A stretch of 64,000 nucleotides of DNA from Canna indica (lineage: Eukaryota > Streptophyta > Magnoliopsida > Zingiberales > Cannaceae), in the NCBI GenBank assembly GCA_034359265.1, contig CP136898.1:41191501-41255500 (forward strand), read 5' to 3'. The notes beneath the pieces are model-generated. The model made no database searches. It saw only the letters and a program-made list of their open reading frames with translations, and was not told the origin of the DNA. This document shows, piece after piece, positions 44,138-56,150 of the stretch (its first letter is position 1; every line of letters begins with the position of its first letter). A program made the translations under genes and the position numbers.

Positions 44138-44307
44138 TGTCAAAAGGGGAAGAAGATATAGGAAAACCATGCATAAAGATAGGAGGAGTAAATTTATTTA
44201 GATATGCATGTTGATAGGGGGAGAAATCCCTTGATTGATATCCTTTGTGCTTAAATAAATATATTTTCTTAATTAAGGTTGTTTGTCATCATAAAAAATG
44301 GAAAGAT
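44138..44307 (+). promoter_or_regulatory. Polypurine-rich segment before the 3' LTR of D
   Basis: AAAAGGGGAAGAAGATATAGG, GATAGGAGGAG, GATAGGGGGAGAAAT, then TTGTCATCATAAAAAATGG and AAAGAT abutting the LTR at 44308. Same arrangement as in B, C and E. Confidence 0.6.
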
Positions 44308-44615
44308 TGTTGGCCTATGGTTTTCGACTTTGGTCTTAATATCAATTTTGATGATAACAAACATGAAACTAATGTTTTCATGAAGAAATACTTTCAGGTT
44401 CTAAGCCGATTAGCGCTCGACGTCCATGATCGAAAATATCGGAGAAATCGAAGGAACATTGATCGACGTGCTCAGATTTGTGGGGAAGGATAAAGTCTAG
44501 GTTTTGGTTATCTAGAAAATTTGTAAAATACTCTATACGATGCTAGAATACCTAAAGAACCAAAATCTGATCGAAGACAAAATTCGAAAACGAACAACAA
44601 GCTGAAAAATCAGCC
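44308..44615 (+). repeat. 3' LTR of element D, truncated
   Basis: TGTTGGCCTATGG onward matches 24691-25000 (including GTTAGCGCTCGACGTCC-type sequence), then breaks off at about 44615 next to CACTA-type DNA. The rest of this LTR is not found downstream. Confidence 0.75.
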
Positions 44616-45107
44616 GGAAGAACTTTTAGATTTTTAGATTTTCTAAAATAACTTAATTAATTTATATTGTGTACATTAATAATTAATTAACCATGTTTTT
44701 TCAATTAATTAATCATGTTTGTATATTAAAAATTAATTTTTGAGTCACTAATAATAAAGCATCCCTAATTGGGAAAATTGAGACGTCAAAAATGCATCCT
44801 TAATTTTTGAGACGCTCATATTAAAGCATTCCTAATTGGAAAAATTGAGACGCCACGGAAAAATATGTCCCTAATTGAGAAAATTGAGACGTTACATAAT
44901 AATGCATCCTTAAGTTTTGGGACACTCAAAATAAAGCATCCTTAATTGGAAAAAATTGAGACGCTGCGAAAAAATATGTCCCTAATTGTCATTGAGAAAA
45001 TGACACTTTTTAAAGTGTCCCCAAATAATGGGGATTTGAAAAAATACGGCAACACTAATAAAAGTGTCCTCAGAATTGTGTCCTTAAAAGACTCGTTTCT
45101 TGTAGTG
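44616..45107 (-). mobile_element. End fragment of a CACTA (En/Spm-like) transposon
   Basis: The right edge reads GAGTC...on the minus strand as CACTACAAGAAACGAGTC (45090-45107), the CACTA terminal inverted repeat. Inside are repeated subterminal AAAATTGAGACG and GCATCC(T/C)TAATT units on the + strand (44755-45000, about six copies). No partner terminus was found on the left, so only one end remains. No transposase. Confidence 0.72.
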
Positions 45108-47374
45108 CTAGTAGTAAATTGAATTTGGATTCAAGTCGGGTCCGAGGATCACCTTGGATGCGGTTTGGTTGCGTCCTTAGGCCAAGTTAAGTATAGATCC
45201 ACGTTAATGGCATATTGGTTATTTCCACTCTAAGAAAAAAATAAAGAAAAATAAAAAGGTGGGGCGTTGACGGTATGACTCTAAGAGAGGAGCCGCACAT
45301 AGCTCAAGGAAGGAGGAGAGGGTGCACAGAAATCGAGGCTGAGATCCGTCTTCGTGGGACTTCGTTGTGCGCTCGTTCCTCGGAACCATCTTCTCCGGCG
45401 TCTTCAACCCAAGGTGATTGGGTTAGGGCTGTTTTCCCCATATAGGTGTGACCGAGCATAGTTTGTAGGCAGATCTGGATTTTTTCTCGATGAATTCTAT
45501 TTTAGATGAGTTTTACTTTAGGAATTCGAAGTTTCTTTGGAGGGTGTGCCTCCTCTTTGGTGCTCGGCTTGTGTAAGACAATAGTACGATATTTTAGGGC
45601 CGAATCATGCTCAATGTCGCTAAAAATTTTGTTTGGACGAGTTGGTGTTTCTAAAATTTTAATTTCTAGTTCCCAACGCTTGGAAATTTCCGTGTTTATA
45701 GATTTCAAGTGGGAGGGTGTCCCTCCCTTGTTGTCCTATTGGTTAGGGTAGTATTTTGGGTATAATTTAGGATGGTTATCAAATTTGGTTCGACCAAAAT
45801 CTGACGGTGAAGAAGTTGTCCTTGAATTCTAGTTTTTTCTTCGGGTTCCAACCCGTGGTATTGCCGCGGATTAGAGGATGTTTTGGAAGCATGACTTCCC
45901 TTGTAATGTTTGGCTCCCTTAGAGTGATTTGAACTTGATTGAGGCCGATTCTCACCTTGGTTTTAGTGAGTTAAATTCAATTTTTTTGCATGCATAAATT
46001 CAGCCTTCGGTGAAGGCGTTTGCAGGCCTAGTTCTTAGCGAAGTGAGGCAGAAATTGACGTTGTTGGCTGAGGGTTGTATTAACCACAAGAGTAGGGTGA
46101 GAGCATATTGATTTACTCCTGATTTCTAGACTCTTAAGACTTTTTCAATTCAAGGTGTTAAGGGGTTGAAACCGGGTACAGACACGCTACAAATTTTAAG
46201 CTGAAATCGGTGTTATCATAGTTAGATTTTGATACTATAGGTTGCTGAAATTTCCAGGCTGAAAAAGATGTGTTGTTATAGACGGATTTGATGGTGATTA
46301 TTGCTGAATCAATTCTTATTTCTAGACGCTCACCTTGTGTTTGAGACGAGTTATTTATAGTACTTCACATTCTTGTTGAAATGGTTGTTGTAATTTTAGG
46401 TTTCCTGAAATTTTTGGTCGCTAAGACTTTTGGATTACTTGTAAGCTGCGATTGGCCGATTATAATCCGGTGTCGTAGGCCGAGTTGTGCCCTCAGAAGG
46501 GCTGCCATTGGTCTTGGTTGGGCATAGTTGGAGTCGCCCGCCAAGTGTTCAGTGAAATACCCCATTACGATGTGTATACTGAAATTTTCCAAACCTCACT
46601 GATTTTCAAAATTTGTCCATCTGAAAATTATTTTGCTTAGCATGGGGTAGTGTGGTGTGTGGCCGAGGGTTGGGGCCCGAGGAAGGGCCGGGTTGGGTGT
46701 GTCTACGAGCGCACTCGGATTGTTCGGCAAAATTCCACACCCACCCGAATTGGTTTAACTGTGAGCATACATACATGTATCCAATTTATCGTGATTGTGC
46801 TTGTGATTGATTGATGGCCGGGCTGAGGAGTGCATTAGTATGCTAAGCTAATGTCTGACTTGTTGAGTATGGCTTATGGGTCGGGAAGCTCATCAAAGAG
46901 CCACACTAACGATCGACCTGAAGTGGAATTGGTTGAAGGGACATTCCCAACTAGAGGGGGCGCCGAGACTAGTCGACCATCCTAGCTCGTGAGGCCCAAG
47001 GTGGGAAGCTCGATGGAGGGCTATCCTAATGATCGACCCGTTTGATTGCTATTACGTACTGTCTACTAATGTGGACATTTGCTTTGCATGCATGTTGGAT
47101 CCTTTACTTGGTTTATTAACATGTGTACTCCTTATACTTTTCGGTTTTATTTATATTATGATTTGCTTAGCAAGGGTTCGACACGAGCCGCTCATTGAGT
47201 TCCTGTGAACTCATGCCATTTTCTTTTACTGTTGCAGGCTTTGACCAGTAGAGGTGCACTAGTACTTGGAGAGTGCGGCTGGAGATACAAGCTCGCCAAA
47301 CCATCCCCGTGTCTTCGTTGTAGAAGAGTCAGTTGTGTGCAAGCATCTTGTGTATGAATTCCTTGGAGAGTGAT
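45108..47374 (+). mobile_element. LTR fragment J, gypsy Tekay-like
   Basis: No coding frame of note. Shares the architecture of the other gypsy LTRs here: a stress-poor leader, donor-like AAGGTGATTGG at 45414, the TGACTTGTTGAGTATGG...GACTAGTCGACC segment (about 46855-46985), GAGTTCCTGTGAACTC and acceptor TTTTACTGTTGCAG ending at 47237, then GGCTTTGACCAGTAGAGG. The left end is lost against the CACTA piece, and the right end is cut by the next LTR at 47375. Confidence 0.55.
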
Positions 47375-48449
47375 TGTTATACCCAAAAATCCTAAATAAT
47401 ATTTTATTCCTTAGCAGGGAACTGTGGGGCCGAGTTAGCGCCGATTGGCATAGTCACATAACTTAATTTGGGTAAGCGTTTTAATGAAGAAAAATTTAGA
47501 AAAAATATAATTATTTTATTTCTATGATTTAGCATGATATTATGATAGAGGGTTCCAAGATGAATTCAGCGGTTCAATCGAAACTCAAATCGGAGTTAGA
47601 ACGGGTTAGATACGGGCTAGTTTAGTCGATTAAGTTAAGCGGGGGCATTTTGGTCATTTGGACCAAATAGAAGCCTGTAAAAATTGAACCTGGTGCGTGT
47701 GGCCAGGGGTTTTGCCACACGCCACCCAAGGCTCAAGAGAGGAGAAGAAGAGGCGCCGCTGAGAGGAAGAGGAGGGATTCCAGTGCCGAGTTTCGCAAGA
47801 TCATCGGCGTTCAACGTAGGAAGACCCTTAGTTTCTTCTTTCTTCTCGTTTTCTTCAAAAGAGGTGAGTGGATTAGTCTTCTTTCTCCTATTTTATCCAT
47901 TATCCATGCCGCCCCTATGTCACAGGGTTCTTGATGATTTTCGTTGGATTTTTCATGGATTGAATCAAGTATTTGCGTTGAGGTTTTTATTGTGATCGCA
48001 ATTATTCTATCGGGGTAATTTTCGGGGCAACTTGGCCACCCCTTTTCCTTGCTGTTTCGCTCCCTTTTCTTTGAATTCTTGATGGATTCTTTGTGTAATC
48101 TTGATGGTTGTTGAGGGTTCTTGGTGGCGGCAGGACAACGGGTCTCATGACATATCGTGGTCGAGGGGGATAGCGAATCATTTTTTTGTTTTTCTGTGAG
48201 TCATTGAGTCATGTCAACTCGGTTTATTTGTTTCCGCATTTTTATTACTTGAGATGTCATGATTGGAAATTGAACTTTGAAACTGATCTAAACTTTACTA
48301 TTATTGGGTTGGCGATCTAGGGTTTATTTGAAATTAAATGTTTCTTTTTAAATCCTTGAGTTAGTATTAAATGTTGAGGTTTGGTTTATGTGTTCTTGTG
48401 GTTGAGTCGGGGTTAGGCTTCGGGGTACGTGGCGTACCCTGGCCTGTCA
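47375..48449 (+). mobile_element. LTR I, gypsy Tekay-like, shortened
   Basis: TGTTATACCCAAAAATCC start, as in T and H; TCTTCAAAAGAGGTGAGTGG (donor-like, 47864) as in F and L on the other strand; possible end CCTGGCCTGTCA at 48449. The acceptor half seen in other LTRs is missing, so it is internally deleted. No convincing target duplication (GTGAT on the left, TACTT on the right). Confidence 0.55.
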
Positions 48450-48780
48450 TACTTTTAGCCCTAATGAAGTTTTTGATGCCGAAAGCTCATCTAGTCAAAG
48501 GAACACCAAAAATCGAAAAAAAAAACTTAGGCGCTTCTTGCCATGATGTTTACTATTATTTAAGGCTTAGTTCTCATGTGCATGAATTAGAAAATAAAAT
48601 TAAAATTAAATACTAGCTCTTTTGATTCTTGCCATGATGTTTTAAAACTCGAAATTAAGGACTTGAAACATAGAAATGAATAATTAAAAATTGAAAATGA
48701 TGAGTTGTTAATTAAGATTTCAAAAATTAGAAATGAAAACGAGAACATGAAAAATAATGTGAATCTCAATGGTAAGGATT
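48450..48780 (+). pseudogene. gag remnant of element E (B/C/D lineage)
   Basis: Pieces with TTTTTGATGCCGAAAGCTC and the linker AGCTCATCTAGTCAAAGGA, then a coiled-coil segment with Leu-Lys-x-Glu-Asn repeats (48600-48765) homologous to gag of C. Deletions removed the N-terminus, both knuckles and the hairpin module. Confidence 0.65.
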
Positions 48781-49413
48781 ATACCCTTGGATTTTTAGGA
48801 ATTTTATAAATTTATAGAAAACTGACTTTTGACTGATTCTTGAACCTGTAGATTCTTGGAAAAACCTAGTTTGTTCAGTTAAAGTTTCAAAAATTTCGTC
48901 AAGAATACGATTTTATAAGGATTAAAAATTTTAATTTTTTTTTGTAAACTTGAAGTGTACTTTGACCTAAGTCAACAAAGTGACTTAAAAACTTTTTTTA
49001 AGCCCAAACTTGATTGAAATACATAGATTCACTCATGTTAGATGTCCAAGTATCTAAGCTAGAGAAAACATTAGTAGATAACAAAATTTGATACTTGTCA
49101 TTTTCATGTTTTCATGCCTATTTCGAATGAAACTGTTCTAAATTGAAATTTTCATCAAATGGCATTAGTTTCACCTCAAACTTGATATACATGATTTACA
49201 TGACCACATCATTGTATTTTGAAAGTTTGAATCATTTCTGGAAATGCCATAAAAATCTCACTTATTTACGAAAATGCTATTAAAGTATCACTCTTCTCAA
49301 ATTGCTCATTTTTCCTATAATTTGAATATTCATTAGATTTTCAAATGAGACTTGAAGTATGATATTTTGGGTTCACGTGTGGTATCGTTCTACTCATTTG
49401 ATGAGAAAAATCA
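48781..49413 (+). other. Non-coding body of element E, left part
   Basis: AT-rich sequence alignable with the bodies of C and D (GATTCTTGAACCTGTAGATTC, TTGACCTAAGTCAACAAAGT). Broken at AATCA (49409-49413) by element F and continued at 59663. Confidence 0.7.
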
Positions 49414-51364
49414 TGTCATACCCCAACTGAGGGTAGTGTAACCGACCAGGGCCCACGTCCTGCCCTATAGCCTACTGTCTACACTGACATCAAGAAACCA
49501 AAACATATCGACTGAAAGAAACTTAACATACTTTATAAAAAGTTTGCAAGTCACAATATATATAAGTTTTTCAAAACAAGAAGAAACATCAACATCAAAT
49601 CCAAATGGTAAAATATCAAGTTTTACAATTCTTTTCAAAGATAACCGTCAGTGTAGAAATAAAACCAACATAACTAGGACTAGTCTAAGATTCATGGACA
49701 CCGCTGCGAGATATGGCACCGCCTCCGCCCTCCAGCTGCACCATGTCGACACCAAGTTACTGCTCATGCTCTGTAAAATAAAATATAAACTGTGAGTCCA
49801 CTTGGGACTCAGTGAGTGGCTCAAATGAACCTCCACATTATCCTCAGACCTGCATATATATCATACAAGTCAATAAAGGAATGTACAAGGAGGTAGAGTG
49901 TGTTTCTAATACAATTACAGACCCTAAACGGATCCATCAATACCAACTGTACATGCTAACTTGCCACCTTGGCTTATCAAGCCTCTGGCATCCGGCCCTT
50001 GGGCCTACTCATAGCAATATATCCCGGCTACAGCCGTCCCTACCATATCAGGTAGTATCATCTCAAGATGCAGGCAAACAATCCCGGGCCTTCGACTATG
50101 ATGGCCACTAGTCTACGGACACCGTCTGGTGTAAGGATAGCTAGTCCCACCCAACTGGGGTCTGACACCTAGCGGGCCCGCTGGCGCACCTCTAGACCCA
50201 ACTGGCCGAGCTGAGCATTGGTTATTTCCAACCTCCTCGCTCCTCGGCGGACCATCACAAGCACATTACACAATCAAAATCCTGGTGTTTCCATATATAT
50301 ATATATATACACTTTGGGCTTTTGCCCGTATTTAGCCATGTCAGGCTACAGGGTCAACGATTCATGCCGCCCCTGTTAGTATATGTGCACCTACAATCTC
50401 TAAGTTTCCAAGATGTACAAGCAGTCATAGAAGTGTGATAATCTCATATCTAGATTTCCATAAATGTGCTATGAACATCTAGTGACACCTTACATGTTAC
50501 CTAGCTTTTTTTTTTACACTGTCTTTGGTGAGAATTTCCATGAGTCATCCTTGGAATACCATCCAAGGACATTTAGGGCAGCATGCATAATGGAAAGAAA
50601 AATGCTCAAATATTACATCATTCACCATATTTAATCATAATGCACATACCTAATAATGCTTATACTACCTTAGGAATAGTAGCACAATAAGGAGCAACTA
50701 TCTAGCATGGCAAGGTAGTAATAATTTAAATAACATGTATGAATTATAAAACACGGTAACATTGTCAACATCCAAGTTTAAGGATCAAATGCTAAGTATG
50801 GATACAATATAGCATTTCTACAATTCAAATCAATTAAGCTACTTGCTATGATCCCCACGTCCACTCACCTTTTTAAGAAGAGAAAACAGTGAGGAAGAAG
50901 ATCCCCACATCCTCGAAGTGATCGGCTCCGACAATGGCAAGATCTCCGACCAAGAATCCGAGTAGGGCCTCCCCTTTTTTTTCCCTTGCTTCTCCTCTTT
51001 CTCCCTTGCTGCCTTGTGCGGCTCAAATGAATGAGCCACACGGCTGCAAGATGAGGGTTTTAATCCCTCATCTAGCTTTCCAAATGAGGCCTCTTGACTC
51101 ACTTAACTCGCACTCAAACCTCGACTAAACCCGAACTCAAATTGGGTTCCGACTCAACCCATAATATGACTTGAGTTAACTTAATTTAAGGTATGATTTT
51201 ATAAAAGGAAAGTTAATTATACAAATAGACTTCATGATTCATTAGCCGAGTCATACCTTTTCACTCGAGGCGATCCTGAGGCTCGACTCGACTACCCCTG
51301 GGTCCGACGCGCTGCACCAAAATAGATTTTTATAATAGGAAACTTTTTTTTTTTGGGTCTTACA
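49414..51364 (-). repeat. 3' LTR of element F (left copy)
   Basis: TGTCATACCCC to GGGTCTTACA on the + strand. It lacks about 600 bp present in the other LTR (58556-59160), with TGATCCCCACGT as filler at the break near 50850. Splice-like sites on the minus strand: GTGAGT at 50868-50863, TTTTACAG at 49771. Confidence 0.9.
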
Positions 51365-51403
51365 ACCTTCCCCCCTTACGGGAAATTCATCCTCGAATTT
51401 ACT

Positions 51404-51981
51404 TCAATAACAAGGACTTACCGACTCCTCGATCAAGGAAGGGTAGCACTCTCTCATGTCCTGCACTACCTCCCATGTGGCTTCTTGCCCGGAATGGTGC
51501 TCCCATCTGACCTTTACAAGGGGAATTTCTTTGGACCTTAGCTTCATGATCTGGTGGTCAAGAATCTCCACCGGTCTTTCCTCAAATGTGATGGCTGAAT
51601 CTACCTCGATAGAAGAGGGCTCGATCACATGCGAATCATCCTTTACATACTTCCGCAACATGGATACATGGAAGACTGGGTGCACTCTGCTCGGGCTAGG
51701 AGGCAATGCTAGCTCATAGGCCACTTCGCCCCTCCACTTGAGAACGGGAAAAGGCCCAATGTATCTAGGGCTCAATTTCCTCTTCTTCCCAAACCGGACC
51801 ACCCCTTTCATAGGAGAGACCTTCAGGAATACTAAGTCACCATCTACAAATTCCAATTCCTTGGCCTTTCTGTCGGCATACATTTTCTGTCGACTCTGAG
51901 CCGTCAACAGTCTTTCCTAAATGACCTTTACTTTTTCTACTGCCTCCTCAACCAGGTCGGGGCGCACCATGAGTGATTCTC
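51404..51981 (-). pseudogene. Element F integrase C-terminus and chromodomain-like tail
   Basis: Minus-strand frame with LLTAQSRQKMYADRKAKELE after a TAG at 51917-51919, [45 protein letters not shown], then VEILDHQIMKLRSKEIPLVK and GQEATWEVVQDMRE. This is the GPY/F module and chromodomain-like end of Tekay/Del-type elements. Ends at TGA 51406-51404, close to the polypurine tract. Confidence 0.87.
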
Positions 51982-52475
51982 CTACCTCAAACCAGCCCAC
52001 TGGGGACCTGTACCGCCGCCCATACAAGGCCTCAAAAGGAGCCATGCCAATGCTACTGTGATAACTATCAATGGTAGGTGCCTCTCCCAACCATCTGCCA
52101 TATCCATGATGCTCGCCCTCAACATGTCCTCCAAAGTTTGGATGGTCCTCTCTGACTGCCCGTCAGTCTGCGGATGGAAGGCTGTACTGAAACGCACCTA
52201 AGTACCCAACGCTTCCTGGAAGGACTGCCAAAATCGGGCTATGAACTGGGTACCGCGGTCGGATATAATCATCACCGGGGTACCATGATATGCCACAATC
52301 CTATCCAAAAATAGTCGGGCATACTGCTCCGTAGAGAAAGTAGTTTTCACTGGTATAAAGTGTGCGCTCTTAAGGTGTTCAACTTTCACCTGCTTCGTAG
52401 AGAAAGTAGTTTCCACTCGGGCACTTCGAGATTTTGTAGGAGCCCCGCAGGCTTAAGGTGTTCGGCTTTCACCTG
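51982..52475 (-). pseudogene. Element F integrase core, rearranged
   Basis: Reads SAHFIPVKTTFSTEQYARLF, MIISDRGTQFIARFWQSF (second catalytic Asp), a TAG at 52200-52198, then [18 protein letters not shown] and LEDMLRASI (catalytic Glu), and after a frameshift an [15 protein letters not shown] segment. The stretch with the first catalytic Asp is missing; in its place two short segments are each duplicated (52330-52350 with 52396-52416, and 52370-52393 with 52453-52476). Confidence 0.82.
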
Positions 52476-53222
52476 CTAACAGACTAGACATTTAAAAACA
52501 AATTCTGCCACCTCTCTTTTCATGCCCTTCCACCAGTAATGCTGCCTTAAGTCCTGGTACATCTTGGTGGCCCCCGGATGCATCGTGTAAGTGGAACGAT
52601 GACCCAGTTCCAGTACTTGCCTGCGCACCTCAGCCATGTCTGGTACTACTATCTGGTCTCTGAACCTCAGCGCACCTTCTGAGTCCAATCTAAAGCTGTT
52701 CTCTACATCACCTCTTTGTACCAGGTCCTTGGTCAGTGCACAAAAGACATCTTCACCCTGCGCGGCACGCAGCATGTCCACCAACATGGACTGTACCCGC
52801 AGATGGGCCATCAGGGCACCTGAAGCTGACACTGATAAGGTTGCACCCCCATCTAGGCATAAAGCCAACTCTTGAGCTAGAGGCCTCTGCTTAGCTTCCA
52901 AATGGGCCAAACTGCCCATGGATTTTCTGCTCAGCGCATCTGCTACCACATTTGCTTTCCCCAGATGATACATAATGGTGCAATCATAGTCCTTTAGGAG
53001 CTCCAGCCACCTCCTTTGCCTGAGGTTCAGCTCCTTTTGGGTAAGCAAGTACTGGAGACTCTTGTGATCTGTGTAGATTTCGCAAGTCTCCCCGTATAAG
53101 TAGTGCCTCCAAAACTTCAGTGCAAAGACCACTGCCGCTAGTTCTAGGTCATGCGTCGAATAGTTCTTCTCATGAACTTTCAACTGGCGAGATGCATAAG
53201 CAATCACTCTGCCATACTGCAT
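52476..53222 (-). pseudogene. Element F RNase H and integrase zinc domain
   Basis: RNase [35 protein letters not shown] (catalytic Glu), [18 protein letters not shown] (Asp), ADALSRKS. Integrase zinc domain: [12 protein letters not shown] and FKCLVC keep the two His and two Cys. A TAG (52478-52476) follows the last Cys where a Gln stands in relatives. Upstream, a frameshift near 53210 separates it from RT. Confidence 0.88.
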
Positions 53223-54411
53223 CTAGACGCAGCCCAGACCAACCCGAGAGGCATCACAGAAACCACAAACCCTCCTGAGCCGGAAGGTACAGCCAACACG
53301 GGTGTAGATGTCAAACATGCCTTGAGATTTTGAAAGCTCGCCTCGCATTTGTCATCCCAAACGAATATGACCTTCTTCTGGGTCAACCGAGATAGAGGGG
53401 ATGCAATTTTGGAGAAATTCTCCACAAACTTTCGGTAATAGCCGGCCAACCCAAGAAAACTGCTGACCTCGGTCACACTAGTTGGCCGCTTCCAGTTTTG
53501 AACCACTTCAATCTTGGCGGGATCTACCCTTATTCCTTCCTTGGACACTACATGGCCCAAGAACCCTACACTTTCCAACCAAAATTCACACTTGAAAAAT
53601 TTGGCAAACAAGCGGTGCTCTCTGAGGGTTTCTAGGACCATTCTTAGGTACTTAGAGTGCTCTTCCTCACTCTTGGAGTAAACCAAAATGTCGTCAATGA
53701 AGACGATCACAAAGCTGTCCAGGTACTCCTTAAATACCCTGTTCATTAGGTCCATGAAGGCAGCAGGTGCAATGGTTAGGCCAAAGGACATCACTAGGAA
53801 TTCATAGTGACCATAGAGAGTCCTAAAGGCCGTCTTTGGCACATCGCAGTCCCGGATTCTCAACTGATGGTATCCGGACCTCAGATCTATCTTTGAGAAC
53901 CATTGAGCCCCCTGCAGCTGGTCAAACAGATCGTCTATCCTCGGCAGTGGGTAGCGGTTCTTAACAGTCACCTTGTTCAGCTGTCTATAATCAATGCACA
54001 TGCGCATCGACCCATCCTTCTTCTTCACGAAGAGAACCGGGGCACCCCAGGGTGACACACTTGGCCGGATGAACCCCAGGTCTAGCATTTCCTGCAATTG
54101 CAGCTTTAGCTCTTTGAGTTTGGCCGGTGCCATCCTGTAAGGGGGAATGGAAATTGGTTTCACCCAAGGCTACAGATCAATGCAAAAATCGACCTCCCTT
54201 CTGGGCGGCAACCCTGGCAACTCCTCAGAAAACACATCAGGGAATTCACAGACCACGGGGGTTCCGCTGACATGCTTTGATTCACCCCTTTCCTCCTCGA
54301 CCGTAGCTACAAAGGCCAGGAAAGATTGGCAGCCGCCTCTAAGAAATTTGAAAGCCTTTAGGGCTAAGATGACCCCTATCGGCTTGCTACCTCCCTCCCT
54401 TAGAAGATGAA
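53204..54411 (-). pseudogene. Element F reverse transcriptase
   Basis: Begins just after protease with SKPIGVILALKAFKF and CEFPDVFSEELPGLPP, a TAG at 54172-54170, then [73 protein letters not shown] (first Asp), [20 protein letters not shown] (FIDD active site), [15 protein letters not shown] and [16 protein letters not shown]. Palm and connection are complete; one in-frame stop plus frameshifts at both ends. A gypsy RT that makes cDNA inside the particle. Confidence 0.92.
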
Positions 54412-56073
54412 CTACGGTAGCCCAGGCTTATTAAACATCACTGCTTTAGCTCTACAATCCAGCATTGCGAAATGCTCCGCCAGCCAGTCCATGCCAAGGA
54501 TGACATCAAGCTCAAGAGTGGGTAGGAGTGTCAAATCCGCGCTCAGCACATGGCTGCATATGAGCACTTTACACCCTTGATAAATTGAGGTTGTTAAGAT
54601 TGCATCGCCCGTAGGCGTTGATACCATCAATGGCCCATCAAGCATAGAGGGTGCCATTGGCAGCTTTGCGGCAAACATGGCAGACACAAATGAGTGAGTG
54701 GCACCCGGATCAAATAATACATATGCAGCAGACGAACATACTAAAATAGTACCTGTCACCACTGCTTTGGAAGCCTCTGCCCCATCACGGTTCATAGCAT
54801 AGACTCGCGCAGGCGGCCTCTCTGAATGACTGGTCTGCGGCCCCCTATTATGAGTCTGCTCTCTCGGTGCTACTGACCCTACTGACATAGGTTCTTTACC
54901 CCTTGACTGCTCAGGCTTCTGACCAGTTCCCTTAGGGCAGTCCTTCTTGAAATGACTGACCCGGCCGCACTTGAAGCAAGCATTAGTGCGGTTAAGGCAG
55001 GATCCCCAGTGCCTCCGACTACAGCTACCACACTGCGGCGCCACAGATATTTGAGAACTACCTCCTGACACTGCTGGCCTCACTAACCCGGTCCCTTGGC
55101 CCCCACGGCCCCGATGGCCATTCTGCCCCCCGCTTTGCTGCTGATCTGCTGTGGGCATTGCCCCCTCAGAGTGCCATGGTCGACTACTAGAACTCTATGA
55201 CCGGAACTTCTTCTTAGCTGGCCCGTCATTTCTCTCGAACGGCACCAAAGCTTCTTTCCGCAGGGCTTCGTCCACTACCCGAGCCAGTGTAGATTCCTCG
55301 GTGAAATGAATAAGCCTGCCAATTTGTGGCCTCAATCCTGCCACGAACCTCTTGACCCTAGCGGTCTCAGACGCCAGTAGGGTGGGATGGTACTTGGAGA
55401 GACGATTAAACTCCATCTCATACTCCGACACTGTCATGCCTCCAGCTTGGCGTAGCATCTCAAAATCACGGGCGCGCTTGTCACACACACTCATGGGTAA
55501 GTACTGCTCTGCCACAGCTGCCCGAAATTCCTCCCATGTTGGAGATGGTGTGCCAGCTGCCCTGCGGGCCTTCCAAGTTTGCAGCCATACCTTTGCCGGT
55601 CCCCTCATCTGAAGACCGACCATACGAGCAGCCGCCTCTGATGAACAGCCCAGTTCCATGCATAGCTCATAGCGATCCCCTAGAAATTCCGTCACTTCCA
55701 CTTGACGATCTGTCCCAGTGAACTTTGGTGGCTTCAGGGTGACAAAATTTGCATAAGTTGGGGTTCTAACCACTAGTGCTACCACCTCCGCCACTTCTGG
55801 TACCACTAAAACCACGGGCACTAACTGTGGCGGTGGCTGCTGGGACCGCTGCTGCAACTGCTATCTCAGTTCCTACTCCTTATGGAGCGCCTAAGTCAAT
55901 TGGTTCACCTGAGCCAGCAGTAGATCAACCGCAGAATCTTGTCCCTGCCCTTCAGACAGTTCTCTATCTCTACCCCGGCTCTAGCCTCGGCCTCGACCTC
56001 GGCCTTGCCCCCGGCCTCGACGTTCCGTCGAGTTACTGCCACTGCCGCTCAAAGCAGCATTTCGAGCATCCAT
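54412..56073 (-). pseudogene. Element F gag-protease
   Basis: ATG at 56073 (MDARNAALSGSG), one frame down to 54412 with five TAG stops (55983, 55893, 55875, 55863 and 55197 as first base on the minus strand). Capsid domain: LKPPKFTGTDRQVEVTEFL, WEEFRAAVAEQYLP, EYEMEFNRLSKYHP. One CCHC knuckle, CFKCGRVSHFKKDC, preceded by CGSCSRRHWGSC. Aspartic protease with VLFDPGATHSFVS (usual D-T/S-G is D-P-G here, a changed active-site residue) and DVILGMDWLAEHFAMLDC. A frameshift at KPGLP separates RT. Confidence 0.9.
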
Positions 56074-56150
56074 TTCACTATCACAAGGAAGAAAGGAAAG
56101 TGTATGACATATAAGAAATTATTAACACAAGCTCTTTAAACTACTAACCG

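Larger units (their letters stand above)
24691..44615 (+). mobile_element. Element D: third gag-only copia-type element, heavily nested
   Basis: 5' LTR starts at 24691 (TGTTGGCCTAAGG) and, after an inserted or replaced segment, ends at 27940; primer-binding site TGGTATCAGTGC at 27943-27954. gag runs 28006-28145, 29390-29787 and 41834-42718, interrupted by a solo LTR (N) and by copia element M. The hairpin module, an AT-rich non-coding body, polypurine tracts and the start of the 3' LTR (44308) follow. The 3' LTR is cut at about 44615 by CACTA-type sequence, so no target duplication can be read. No pol of its own. Domain order is the same as in B and C. Confidence 0.82.

Noticed and set aside
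45108..47374. Possible spliced host gene (GT and AG sites, promoter-like region)
   Set aside because: The same site layout is found in the gypsy LTRs T, F and L, and no coding exon is evident. LTR origin is the simpler reading.
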